Shown here piece after piece: positions 10,015-18,702 of a stretch of DNA of 64,000 nucleotides. The stretch is from Streptomyces gelaticus (GTDB lineage Bacteria; Actinomycetota; Actinomycetes; Streptomycetales; Streptomycetaceae). Positions within the stretch are counted from its first letter, which is position 1, and each line of letters starts with the position of its first letter. Location of the stretch: the NCBI RefSeq assembly GCF_014649535.1, contig NZ_BMTF01000008.1:186001-250000 (forward strand), written 5' to 3'. A program made the translations under genes and the position numbers. Below the pieces are notes generated by a model. It searched no databases, was not told the origin of the DNA, and saw nothing but the letters and a program-made list of their open reading frames with translations.

Positions 10015-11196
10015 ATGGAACGCCGCACCGTACAGCCGCGTGACGGCTGGCAGCAGACGGTGGAGGAGCAGGGGGTCGTCTTCCCGCTCACCCGCTACCC
10101 GGACGGATCGCTGCGCCCGTACTGGGACGAGAGCGCCTACTACGTCTTCTCGCTGCCCGAGGCCGAGGCGCTGGAGGACGTCGTCGAGGAACTGCACACG
10201 ATGTGTCTGGCCGCGGCCGGGCACATCGTGGAACGGGACCGCTTCGCCGAGCTCGGCATCACCGACCGGCGACTGGCCGAGCTGATCGCCCAGTCCTGGC
10301 GGCGCCGTGACGAACTGCCCTCGCTCTACGGCAGGTTCGACCTGTGCTATGACGGCACCGGTCCGGCCAAGATGCTGGAGTACAACGCGGACACCCCCAC
10401 CTCCCTGGTGGAGGCCGCGAGCGCCCAGTGGTTCTGGATGGAGGACCGTTTCCCGGGCGCCGACCAGTGGAACTCGCTGCACGAACGGCTCGTCGCGGCC
10501 TGGAAGAGGCAGGCCGCCCTGCTGCCGCCGGGGCCGCTGCACTTCGCGCACTCCGACGGGGACGAGCTGGGCGAGGACCTGATGACGGTCGCCTATCTGC
10601 GGGAGACCGCGGCGCAGGCCGGCATCGAGACGGAGGCGCTCTCCGTCGAGCGGATCGGCTGGGACCGGCTGAGCGGGCGGTTCGTCGACGAGCGGCTCCG
10701 TTTCATCCGGAGCTGCTTCAAGCTGTATCCGTGGGAGTGGCTGGCGACCGATCCGTTCGGCCCGCAGGTGCTCGACACCCTCGACAACGGCGGCGGTACG
10801 GGAACGACCTGCTGGATCGAGCCGGCTTGGAAGATGCTGCTGTCCAACAAGGCGCTGCTGGCGATCCTCTGGGAGCTCTACCCCGGCCACCCCAACCTGC
10901 TCGCCTCCTATCTCGACGGCCCCCGCGGACTCGCGTCTTCGGGCGGCTGGGCCGCCAAACCGCTGCTCGGCCGCGAGGGGGCCGGGGTCACGATCCACGA
11001 GCCGGGAAGCCCGGCCGCGTTGCGGGATGAGCCGTGCTGCTACCAGGAGCTGGCACCGCTGCCCGACTTCGACGGCAACCGTGTGGTGCTGGGGGCGTGG
11101 GTCGTCGAGGACGAGGCGGCCGGCCTCGGCATCCGCGAATCGGCCGGGCCGGTCACGGACGAGTACGCCCGCTTCCTGCCGCACGTCATTCTCTAG
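10015..11196 (+). CDS. Glutathionylspermidine synthase-like ATP-grasp protein (YgiC/YjfC type)
   Basis: 393 residues of the C-terminal amidase-less synthetase type: KMLEYNADTPTSLVEA, an acidic metal/ATP site, FKLYPWEW, and AKPLLGREGAGVTI in the ATP-grasp region. True glutathionylspermidine synthases join glutathione to spermidine. Actinomycetes use mycothiol instead, so the substrate here is unknown; ligation of an amine to a carboxylate is the likely chemistry. The TAG stop at 11194-11196 shares its last two bases with the left terminal repeat of a MITE, so the present C-terminus (FLPHVIL) may differ from the ancestral one. Confidence 0.87.
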   Translation: MERRTVQPRDGWQQTVEEQGVVFPLTRYPDGSLRPYWDESAYYVFSLPEAEALEDVVEELHTMCLAAAGHIVERDRFAELGITDRRLAELIAQSWRRRDELPSLYGRFDLCYDGTGPAKMLEYNADTPTSLVEAASAQWFWMEDRFPGADQWNSLHERLVAAWKRQAALLPPGPLHFAHSDGDELGEDLMTVAYLRETAAQAGIETEALSVERIGWDRLSGRFVDERLRFIRSCFKLYPWEWLATDPFGPQVLDTLDNGGGTGTTCWIEPAWKMLLSNKALLAILWELYPGHPNLLASYLDGPRGLASSGGWAAKPLLGREGAGVTIHEPGSPAALRDEPCCYQELAPLPDFDGNRVVLGAWVVEDEAAGLGIRESAGPVTDEYARFLPHVIL

Positions 11197-11396
11197 TGCC
11201 GCGACCGACAAGGTTTGCCCCGTCGCGACGCCCGGCACTTCCCCAAGCTCTCAGCTTCGTTCGAGCAGGGGAGCCCCCATTGCTCGCGGCGTCGGCCAAA
11301 AGCCCAGGCAGCGCCGCTACCCGGGCTTCCGGCCGCCTTGCGATCACCGCACCGGCCGCCGCTCCTTGACGGGCAGACCCTGCCGGTCGCGGCACT
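11195..11396. mobile_element. MITE-like element with about 26-bp terminal inverted repeats
   Basis: The left end starts AGTGCCGCGACCGACAAGG and the right end read in reverse starts AGTGCCGCGACCGGCAGGG. The two 26-bp ends agree at 23 positions. The 202-bp interior codes for nothing and contains an imperfect hairpin of the CTTCCCCAAGCTCTCAGC type that I recall as common between Streptomyces genes. No clear target-site duplication is seen. A related transposase encoded elsewhere would be needed to move it. Confidence 0.78.
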
Positions 11397-11426
11397 GGAC
11401 GGCAAAGGGCTGGGGCCGGACACGGA

Positions 11427-12194
11427 TCAGGACGCCCCGCCCGCGCGCAGCCAGCCGATCAGGTCGTCCGTGACCCGTTCGCCGGCCGCCGCCACGTCCC
11501 CGCCGATCGCGCCCAGCCCGAGCCGGTGGACGGAGGTCCGGTCGCGGCCGTGGTGGCGCATGAAGAATCCGTCGCCCCCGCTGTCGTCGCCGACCAGCAC
11601 CCAGCCGGGCGCGTACCGGGACACCTCGAAGGTCTCGTTGCGTTCCCGGACGAGGTGCGGACCGTAGACATGGACGCCGTTGTCGAGCAGCACGCCCGGC
11701 GTCGACCGCCACAGGCGGGCGACGGCGGGATTGGGCCCGTCCCGCAGCCCGTGCAGCCGCGCCGCCAGGACGGCCAGGAACCCGGCGAAGGACTCCGCCA
11801 TCGGGGACTCGCAGCCGTTCGTACCGTCACGGTGGACCACCGGGTACTCCCCGGTCTCCCCGGCCCGGTCGAGCGCGAAGCGGTACTCGTCGCCGCAGTC
11901 CGGCTCGACGGCGAAACAGAGCCGGTCGCCGCTCAGCCGCCACCCGGCGGTGACGGCCTCGTACATGTCGTCCTCGGACCCGGCCGCGCCGCCGCACGGC
12001 CCCACCGTCGCGATGTCCGCGTTCCCGGCCCGCCCGTGGCCGTACTCGGCCAGCCACCACCGGTACGACGGCGGCAGCGGGCCGACGCGGGCCTCGGCCT
12101 CGCGGATCAGCGCCTCCGGTACGGCACCGGCGCCCCGGCCGAACCCCGGTGATGCTTCGACCAGGTCCCGCAGCAGTGTCAGGTCAGGTCTCAC
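11427..12194 (-). CDS. SMI1/KNR4 (SUKH) family protein
   Basis: 255 residues. The N-terminal part has the SUKH signature: E-A-R-V-G-PLPPSYRWWLAEYG near residues 33-50, then a hydrophilic stretch with FAVEPDCGDEYRF and ESFAGFL. The last 100 residues (GVLLDNGVHVYGPHLV onward) look like a second small domain. SUKH proteins are often immunity proteins against contact-dependent or secreted toxins, but no toxin gene is adjacent, so the role is unknown. Its 3' end lies 31 bp from the MITE. Confidence 0.8.
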   Translation of the reverse strand: MRPDLTLLRDLVEASPGFGRGAGAVPEALIREAEARVGPLPPSYRWWLAEYGHGRAGNADIATVGPCGGAAGSEDDMYEAVTAGWRLSGDRLCFAVEPDCGDEYRFALDRAGETGEYPVVHRDGTNGCESPMAESFAGFLAVLAARLHGLRDGPNPAVARLWRSTPGVLLDNGVHVYGPHLVRERNETFEVSRYAPGWVLVGDDSGGDGFFMRHHGRDRTSVHRLGLGAIGGDVAAAGERVTDDLIGWLRAGGAS

Positions 12195-12261
12195 GGGGCG
12201 GATTCTGCCAGGGCGGGCCCGCCGGACAGGCCCCGGGCCTGCCCGGCGGGGTGCGCGGAGG

Positions 12262-13467
12262 TCAGCCGCGCAGTACGGCGCGGATCTGTTCGAGGCCCCA
12301 GTCCAGGTCCTCCTTGCTGATCACCAGCGGTGGGGCGATCCGGATCGTCGAGCCATGGGTGTCCTTGACCAGCACCCCGCGGCCCATCAGCTTCTCGGAG
12401 ATCTCCCGGCCGGTGCCGAGTGCCGGGACGATGTCGACGCCCGCCCACAGCCCGCGGCCGCGCACCTCCTCCACCGCGCTGCCGCCCACCAGCAGCCCCA
12501 GCTCCTGGTGCAGGTGCTCGCCCAGCTCGGCCGCCCGCTGCTGGAACTCGCCGGTGCGGAGCATCGCGATGACCTCCAGCGCGACCGCACAGGCCAGGGG
12601 ATTGCCGCCGAACGTCGAACCGTGCTCGCCGGGCCGGTACACCCCCAGCACCTCCTGCGACGAGACCACCGCCGACACCGGCACCACACCGCCGCCCAGC
12701 GCCTTGCCGAGCACGTACATGTCCGGCACGACGCCCTCGTGCTCGCAGGCGAAGGTCCGGCCGGTCCGGCCCAGTCCCGACTGGATCTCGTCCGCGATGA
12801 AGAGCACGTTCCGTTCGCGGGTGAGCGCGCGCACCCCGGGGAGATAGCCCGGCGGCGGCACCAGCACCCCGGCCTCGCCCTGGATCGGCTCCATGAGCAC
12901 CGCCACGGTGTTCTCGGTCATCGCCTCCCGGAGCGCCGTGAGATCCCCGTACGGCACGATCTCGAACCCCGGCGTGTACGGGCCGAAGTCCTCCCGCGCC
13001 TCCGGGTCCGTGGAGAAGCTGATGATCGTCGTCGTCCGGCCGTGGAAGTTGTTCGCGGCGACGATGATCTTCGCCATGCCGTCCGGGACACCTTTCACCT
13101 GGTAGCCCCACTTGCGGGCCGTCTTCACCGCGGTCTCCACGGCCTCCGCGCCCGTGTTCATCGGCAGCACCGACTCCATGCCGCACAACTCGGCGAGCTG
13201 CGTACAGAAGTCGGCGAACCGGTCGTGGTAGAAGGCGCGCGAGGTGAGGGTCACCCGCTCCAGCTGCGTCTTGGCCGCGTCGATCAGGCGCCGGTTGCCG
13301 TGACCGAAGTTGAGCGCCGAGTAGCCGGCGAGCATGTCGAGGTAGCGGCGGCCCTCGACATCGGTCATCCAGGCTCCGTCCGCCGTGGCGACGACGACCG
13401 GCAGCGGATGGTAGTTGTGCGCGCTGTGCGCCTCGGCGGAGGCGATGGCGGTTTCCGTGGTCGACAC
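12262..13467 (-). CDS. rocD: Ornithine--oxo-acid aminotransferase
   Basis: PLP enzyme converting ornithine and 2-oxoglutarate to glutamate semialdehyde and glutamate. The 401-residue protein has the class III signatures: YSALNFGHGN, NTGAEAVETAVKTARKWGY, LFIADEIQSGLGRTG with the PLP Asp, VLGKALGGG with the Schiff-base Lys, and HGSTFGGNPLA. The GTG at 13467 (VSTTETAIASAEAH) follows a GGAG site; the open frame upstream to 13599 has no family content. It is divergent from trpS. RocD versus other class III aminotransferases is supported by the sequence around NYHPLPVVV. Confidence 0.94.
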   Translation of the reverse strand: MSTTETAIASAEAHSAHNYHPLPVVVATADGAWMTDVEGRRYLDMLAGYSALNFGHGNRRLIDAAKTQLERVTLTSRAFYHDRFADFCTQLAELCGMESVLPMNTGAEAVETAVKTARKWGYQVKGVPDGMAKIIVAANNFHGRTTTIISFSTDPEAREDFGPYTPGFEIVPYGDLTALREAMTENTVAVLMEPIQGEAGVLVPPPGYLPGVRALTRERNVLFIADEIQSGLGRTGRTFACEHEGVVPDMYVLGKALGGGVVPVSAVVSSQEVLGVYRPGEHGSTFGGNPLACAVALEVIAMLRTGEFQQRAAELGEHLHQELGLLVGGSAVEEVRGRGLWAGVDIVPALGTGREISEKLMGRGVLVKDTHGSTIRIAPPLVISKEDLDWGLEQIRAVLRG

Positions 13468-13538
13468 GGGATCTCCGTTCGTCGTGGGGCGTGGGCGGGG
13501 TGGTGCCCACTTTGTATCGTCGGTCGGATCCGTGGTGA

Positions 13539-14621
<1,083 letters not shown>

Positions 14622-14685
14622 GTCCGAGGACCCTGGCGGTTTCGCGGCCGCAGGCGTCACACTGGCGACGGGAAGTCGAACCGGT

Positions 14686-14708
14686 CGGTGGCCGAAAACA
14701 GGCCACCG
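14686..14708 (+). terminator. Hairpin after trpS
   Basis: Perfect 8-bp stem CGGTGGCC / GGCCACCG with the 7-nt loop GAAAACA, 26 bp before the next start. Confidence 0.5.
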
Positions 14709-14733
14709 GTCATCGAGCATGGAGGAGGACGAC

Positions 14734-15324
14734 GTGGGGACCGTAACGCTCGGCGTTTCGATCGCGGTCCCGGAGCCCTACGGCAGCCTGCTCCAGGAGC
14801 GGCGCGCGAGCTTCGGGGATCCTGCCGCGTACGGCATTCCCACCCACGTCACCCTGCTTCCGCCGACCGAGGCCGAGGCGGCCGACCTGCCCGCGATCGA
14901 GGCGCATCTCGCCCAGATCGCGACGGTCGGCCGTCCCTTCCCGATGCGGCTGTCCGGCACGGGGACCTTCCGTCCCCTCTCGCCGGTCGTCTTCGTCCAG
15001 GTCGTCGAGGGCGCCTCGGCCTGCACCTGGCTGCAGAAGCGGGTCCGGGACGCCTCCGGGCCGCTGGTGCGCGAGCTCCAGTTCCCGTACCACCCGCATG
15101 TGACCGTGGCGCACGACATCGCCGAGGAGGCGATGGACCGGGCGTACGCGGAGCTCGCCGACTACGAGGCCGCCTGGGCCTGCGGTTCCTTCGCGCTGTA
15201 CGAGCAGGGCTCGGACAGTGTCTGGCGCAAGATCAACGAGTTCCCGTTCGGCGCCGGGGGCGGTGCGCCCGCCGTGCCCGCGCAGGGCGGCTCCTCCGTG
15301 GACGAGCCCTCCCTGCACCCCTGA
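14734..15324 (+). CDS. 2'-5' RNA ligase / 2H phosphoesterase superfamily protein
   Basis: 196 residues with the two HxT motifs that define the 2H superfamily, THVTLL and HPHVTVAH. Members cleave or ligate 2',3'-cyclic phosphates in RNA-derived substrates. The GTG at 14734 is preferred because GGAGGA sits just upstream of it; the ATG at 14719 has no such site. The last 30 residues are Gly/Ala/Pro-rich and probably disordered. It follows trpS by 112 bp, an arrangement I recall as conserved in Streptomyces, so a link to tRNA or RNA repair is possible but untested. Confidence 0.88.
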   Translation: MGTVTLGVSIAVPEPYGSLLQERRASFGDPAAYGIPTHVTLLPPTEAEAADLPAIEAHLAQIATVGRPFPMRLSGTGTFRPLSPVVFVQVVEGASACTWLQKRVRDASGPLVRELQFPYHPHVTVAHDIAEEAMDRAYAELADYEAAWACGSFALYEQGSDSVWRKINEFPFGAGGGAPAVPAQGGSSVDEPSLHP

Positions 15325-15366
15325 CCACGCGACCGCGCCCCCTGACCGCGCTCCGCCGCCTCCGGC

Positions 15367-16212
15367 TCAGATCGGCAGCCGCCGAAACAGCGGGCGCGGC
15401 ACATGCCGCAGCGCCGACATCACCGCCCGCAGCGACCCGGGCACCCATACCGTCTCCGAGCGCCGCCGCAGCCCCGTCACGATGGCCTCCGCGACCGCGT
15501 CCGGGGTCGTGGTGAGCGGCGACGCCTCCAGCGGCGCCGAGGCGAACCCGGCCGCCGCACGCACTGCTCCGGCGGCCCGTACCGTCCCGGCGGCCCGCAC
15601 CGTCTCCGCCGCCCACACCGTCTCCGCGGCCGGTTCCGGGCGTACGACGCCGGGGCGCACGACCATGACATGCACCCCCGTCCCGTGCAGTGCGTCCCCC
15701 AGCCCCTGCGTGAACGCGTCCAGCCCCGCCTTGCTGGACCCGTAGATGAAGTCGGCGCGGCGGACGCGCTCGCCCGCCACCGAGGACAGCACCACCAGTG
15801 AGCCGTGCCCCTGCGCCTGGAGCGCGCCGGCGCACACCAGCCCGGCGGAGACCGCTCCGGTGTAGTTGGTCTGGGCGACCCGGACCGCGGCGAGCGGCTC
15901 CTCCTCGTCGCGCCCCTGGTCGCCGGCGATGCCGAAGGCGAACAGCACCGTGTCGATGTCGCCCTCGGCGAAGACCTTGCCGAGCGTGGTCTCGTGCGAT
16001 GCGGAGTCCAGGGCGTCGAAGTCGACCGTACGGACGTCGGCGCCGAGTGCGTGCAGTTCGGCGGCGGCCGATTCGAGCGCGGGGGAGGGGCGCCCGGCCA
16101 GCCGGACCGTACGGGTCCGCAGGGCGATCAGCCGCCGCGCGGTGGCCAGGGCGATCTCCGACGTGCCGCCGAGGACGAGCAGGGACTGCGGGGCTCCGAA
16201 GGCGTCCTTCAC
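15367..16212 (-). CDS. SDR oxidoreductase, DprE2-like (decaprenylphosphoryl-erythropentosid-2-ulose reductase type)
   Basis: 281 residues, GTG start at 16212 behind an AAGGAG site. Short-chain dehydrogenase features are LVLGGTSEIALATARRL for NAD(P) binding, LSSVAGERVRRADFIYGSSK for the catalytic Ser-Tyr-Lys, and VMVVRPGVV. It lies 49 bp downstream of a DprE1-like oxidase on the same strand, the standard DprE1-DprE2 pair that epimerises the ribose 2' position of a polyprenyl-phosphate sugar. Streptomyces lack arabinogalactan, so the final product is uncertain. A short Ala/Val/Thr/Arg repeat interrupts the region after VVRPGVVR. Confidence 0.85.
   Translation of the reverse strand: MKDAFGAPQSLLVLGGTSEIALATARRLIALRTRTVRLAGRPSPALESAAAELHALGADVRTVDFDALDSASHETTLGKVFAEGDIDTVLFAFGIAGDQGRDEEEPLAAVRVAQTNYTGAVSAGLVCAGALQAQGHGSLVVLSSVAGERVRRADFIYGSSKAGLDAFTQGLGDALHGTGVHVMVVRPGVVRPEPAAETVWAAETVRAAGTVRAAGAVRAAAGFASAPLEASPLTTTPDAVAEAIVTGLRRRSETVWVPGSLRAVMSALRHVPRPLFRRLPI
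15551..15634 (-). repeat. In-frame repeat coding for an Ala-Glu/Gly-Thr-Val-Arg array in the DprE2-like gene
   Basis: About 4.5 degenerate copies of an 18-bp unit encode a run of the type AAETVR-AAGTVR-AAGAVR. Homologues of this enzyme family usually have only a short loop here, so the array looks like a recent expansion. Confidence 0.75.
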
Positions 16213-16261
16213 GTAAAAACTCCTTGCGACGTGGGGAGGTGGGGCGGGGCGGGCACGGGGG

Positions 16262-17611
16262 TCAGAGCGACAGGCGGCGCGACAGGTCGGAGCGGAAGGT
16301 CCCGTCCGGATCCAGCTCGGCGCGCAGCGACCGGAAGTCGGCCAGCCTCGGATACATCGCGGACAGCAGCTCCGGCCGGAGCCGGGAGTCCTTCGCCAGG
16401 CAGACCCGGCCGCCGGCCGTCGCCACCTCCTCGTCCAGCGAGTCCAGGAACCGGGCCAGGCCGGGCAGGGCGGCGGGCAGGTCGAGGGCGAGCGTCCAGC
16501 CGGGCACCGGGAACGACAACCACCCCGGGCCGCCGGTGCCGAACCGCTTGAGCAGCGCGTTCGACGCCGGGCAGCGCCGCTGGGAGATCCGGCGCACGAT
16601 CCGGCGCAGCGCCTCCTCCTGACCGTGCCCGACGACGAACTGGTACCGCACGGAGCCGGTCCGCCCAGGGGCCCGGCTCCACTGCGGCAGTCCGTCCAGC
16701 GGGTGCAAGAACGCGGCCAGCTTCTGGAGTTCGCCGATCCGGTACCTGGGAGCGCCCCGGTACCGGACCTCGTTGAGCAGGGCGGCCGGGGCACCGCCGA
16801 GCAGCGCCTCCGGTACGCGGGCGGGGGCGGCCGGCAGCGGCCCCGGGCGGAACGCGAGCGGTGTGCGCCGGGCGCGCGCCGGGAGCGCGTACCGGGGTAC
16901 GTGCTCCCCTCGGGTGAGTACGGAGCGGCCCGTCGCCCGGCCGCGGGCGCGGAGGTCGATCCAGGCGGCCGAGTAGCGGTAGCGGTGGTCCCCGGCGCAG
17001 AGCCTTTCCAGCAGGTCGTCCAGATCGACGGCGCGTTCGGTGTCGACCGACATCCAGGAGCTGGTGACGCGGTGGCACCGGAGGGTGGCCGAGAGAATCA
17101 CGCCCGTCAGTCCCAGGCCGCCCGCGGTCGCGTCGAACAGGGGGGTGCCGGACCGGACCGTACGGATCTCGCCCCCGGCGGTCAGCAGCTCCAGTTCCTG
17201 GACGTGCCGGGAGAAGGAGCCGGAGACGTGCTGGTTGTGGCCGTGGATGTCGGCGCCGATCGCGCCGCCCACCGTGACGTAGCGGGTCGTGGGCGTGACG
17301 GGGACGAACCAGCCGAGCGGCAGCAGGACCTCCATCAGCCGGTGCAGGCTGACCCCGGCGTCGCAGACCACGGTTCCGGTCCCGGCGTCGATGGTCCGGA
17401 TCCGGTTCAGCGCGGTCATGTCGAGGACGGAGCCGCCCGCGTTCTGGGCCGCGTCGCCATGGGCCCGGCCGAGGCCCCGGGCGATGGAGCCGCGCGGTCC
17501 GCAGCCGCGCACCGTCGCCGCCGCCTCCTCGTACGAACGGGGGCGGAAGCGCAGGGCGGTCGTCGGGGCGGTGCGGCCCCAGCCGGTCAGGGACACGGTG
17601 TCGACAGACAT
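16262..17611 (-). CDS. FAD-binding oxidase, DprE1-like (decaprenylphosphoryl-ribose oxidase type)
   Basis: 449 residues. The N-terminal FAD domain has GLGRAHGDAAQNAGG, VTVGGAIGADIHGHNQH and GGLGLTGVI. The C-terminal substrate domain has LSFPVPGWTLALDLP, a segment ending in LAKDSR, and a final PDGTFRSDL motif. In mycobacteria this enzyme oxidises decaprenylphosphoryl-ribose. The residue aligned with the benzothiazinone-reactive cysteine (Cys387 in M. tuberculosis) is Ala375 here. Its gene starts the dprE1-dprE2-like operon and is divergent from the YihY gene across an AT-rich 143-bp gap. Confidence 0.87.
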   Translation of the reverse strand: MSVDTVSLTGWGRTAPTTALRFRPRSYEEAAATVRGCGPRGSIARGLGRAHGDAAQNAGGSVLDMTALNRIRTIDAGTGTVVCDAGVSLHRLMEVLLPLGWFVPVTPTTRYVTVGGAIGADIHGHNQHVSGSFSRHVQELELLTAGGEIRTVRSGTPLFDATAGGLGLTGVILSATLRCHRVTSSWMSVDTERAVDLDDLLERLCAGDHRYRYSAAWIDLRARGRATGRSVLTRGEHVPRYALPARARRTPLAFRPGPLPAAPARVPEALLGGAPAALLNEVRYRGAPRYRIGELQKLAAFLHPLDGLPQWSRAPGRTGSVRYQFVVGHGQEEALRRIVRRISQRRCPASNALLKRFGTGGPGWLSFPVPGWTLALDLPAALPGLARFLDSLDEEVATAGGRVCLAKDSRLRPELLSAMYPRLADFRSLRAELDPDGTFRSDLSRRLSL

Positions 17612-17754
17612 GACGGTGACCGTATCGCCCGAGAAAACCCTTTCGAGGTATTTGTTACAACACTCACTGATATGGGTGATTGAGGAAGCGTCAGTCCTTA
17701 CGGCAACGAGGCCCGGTGCCGGATTTCCGCGCTCGGGAGGGTAAGCCGTACGTC

Positions 17755-18702
17755 ATGGACTGGCTGAAAAAACTCCCCGTCATCGGGCCGATCGTCGCCC
17801 GGCTGATGACGACGCACACCTGGCGCTCCTACGAGACGCTGGAGCGGGTCCACTGGGCCAGGCTCGCCGCCGCGATCACCTTCATCAGCTTCCTGGCGCT
17901 CTTCCCGCTGATCGCGGTGGGTGCGGCGATCGGCGCAGCGCTGCTCTCCACCGAGCAGCTCCACAGGATCGAGGAAAAGCTGGCCGAGCAGGTGCCCGGC
18001 ATCTCCGACCAGCTCGGCATCGAGAACCTGGTCACCCATGCCGGCACGGTCGGACTGGTGGCCGGTGCGCTGCTGCTCCTCACCGGCATCGGCTGGATCG
18101 GCTCGATGCGGGACTGCCTGCGCGCCGTCTGGGGCATGGACGACGTGGATCTGGGCAATCCGGTCCTGCGCAAACTCAAGGACGCGGGGCTGCTGTTCGG
18201 CCTCGGCGGGGCGGTGCTCGCCACTTTCGCCGTGTCGTCGGTCGGCTCCGTCGCCGTGGGCTGGGCCGCCGGTCTGCTGAACATCTCGGACCGGGGTGCG
18301 GGCGGCGTGGTGCTGCGGGTGGCCGCCCTGGTCGTGGCGGCGCTCGCCGGTTTCCTGCTGCTGCTCTATCTGCTGACCCTGCTGCCCGGCGTCGAGCCCC
18401 CGCGGCGCAGCCTCCTGGTCGCCGGGGCGATCGGCGCGGTCTGTTTCGAACTGCTCAAGCTGCTGCTCGGCAGCTATATGAGGAGCGTGGCGTCGAAGAG
18501 CATGTACGGCGCCTTCGGGGTGCCGGTGGCGCTGCTGCTGTGGATCAACTTCTCGGCGAGGCTGCTGCTGTTCTGCGCCGCCTGGACGGCGACGCCGAAC
18601 AACGAGGACGCCGAGGACGCCGAGGGCGCCGAGGCGGCGCCCGGGGACGTCAGCGGCGGGGAAGGCGGCGCACCAGGTCCGGCAGCGGCCAGCGGCGGTT
18701 GA
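17755..18702 (+). CDS. YihY/BrkB family membrane protein
   Basis: 315 residues with about six hydrophobic segments and the family landmarks ITFISFLALFPLIAVG near the N-terminus, YLLTLLPGVEPPRRS, and the late segment YGAFGVPVALLLWINFSARLLL. Function of the family is not settled; it is not RNase BN. The ATG at 17755 follows GGGAGGG. The C-terminus is a Glu/Ala/Gly-rich tail whose last 53 bp overlap the 3' end of the convergent carboxypeptidase gene. Confidence 0.9.
   Translation: MDWLKKLPVIGPIVARLMTTHTWRSYETLERVHWARLAAAITFISFLALFPLIAVGAAIGAALLSTEQLHRIEEKLAEQVPGISDQLGIENLVTHAGTVGLVAGALLLLTGIGWIGSMRDCLRAVWGMDDVDLGNPVLRKLKDAGLLFGLGGAVLATFAVSSVGSVAVGWAAGLLNISDRGAGGVVLRVAALVVAALAGFLLLLYLLTLLPGVEPPRRSLLVAGAIGAVCFELLKLLLGSYMRSVASKSMYGAFGVPVALLLWINFSARLLLFCAAWTATPNNEDAEDAEGAEAAPGDVSGGEGGAPGPAAASGG

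Noticed and set aside
15361-15660. Repeated Ala/Val/Arg coding units considered as a CRISPR-like or regulatory repeat
   Set aside because: The units are contiguous, degenerate and in frame within the reductase gene, with no spacers.
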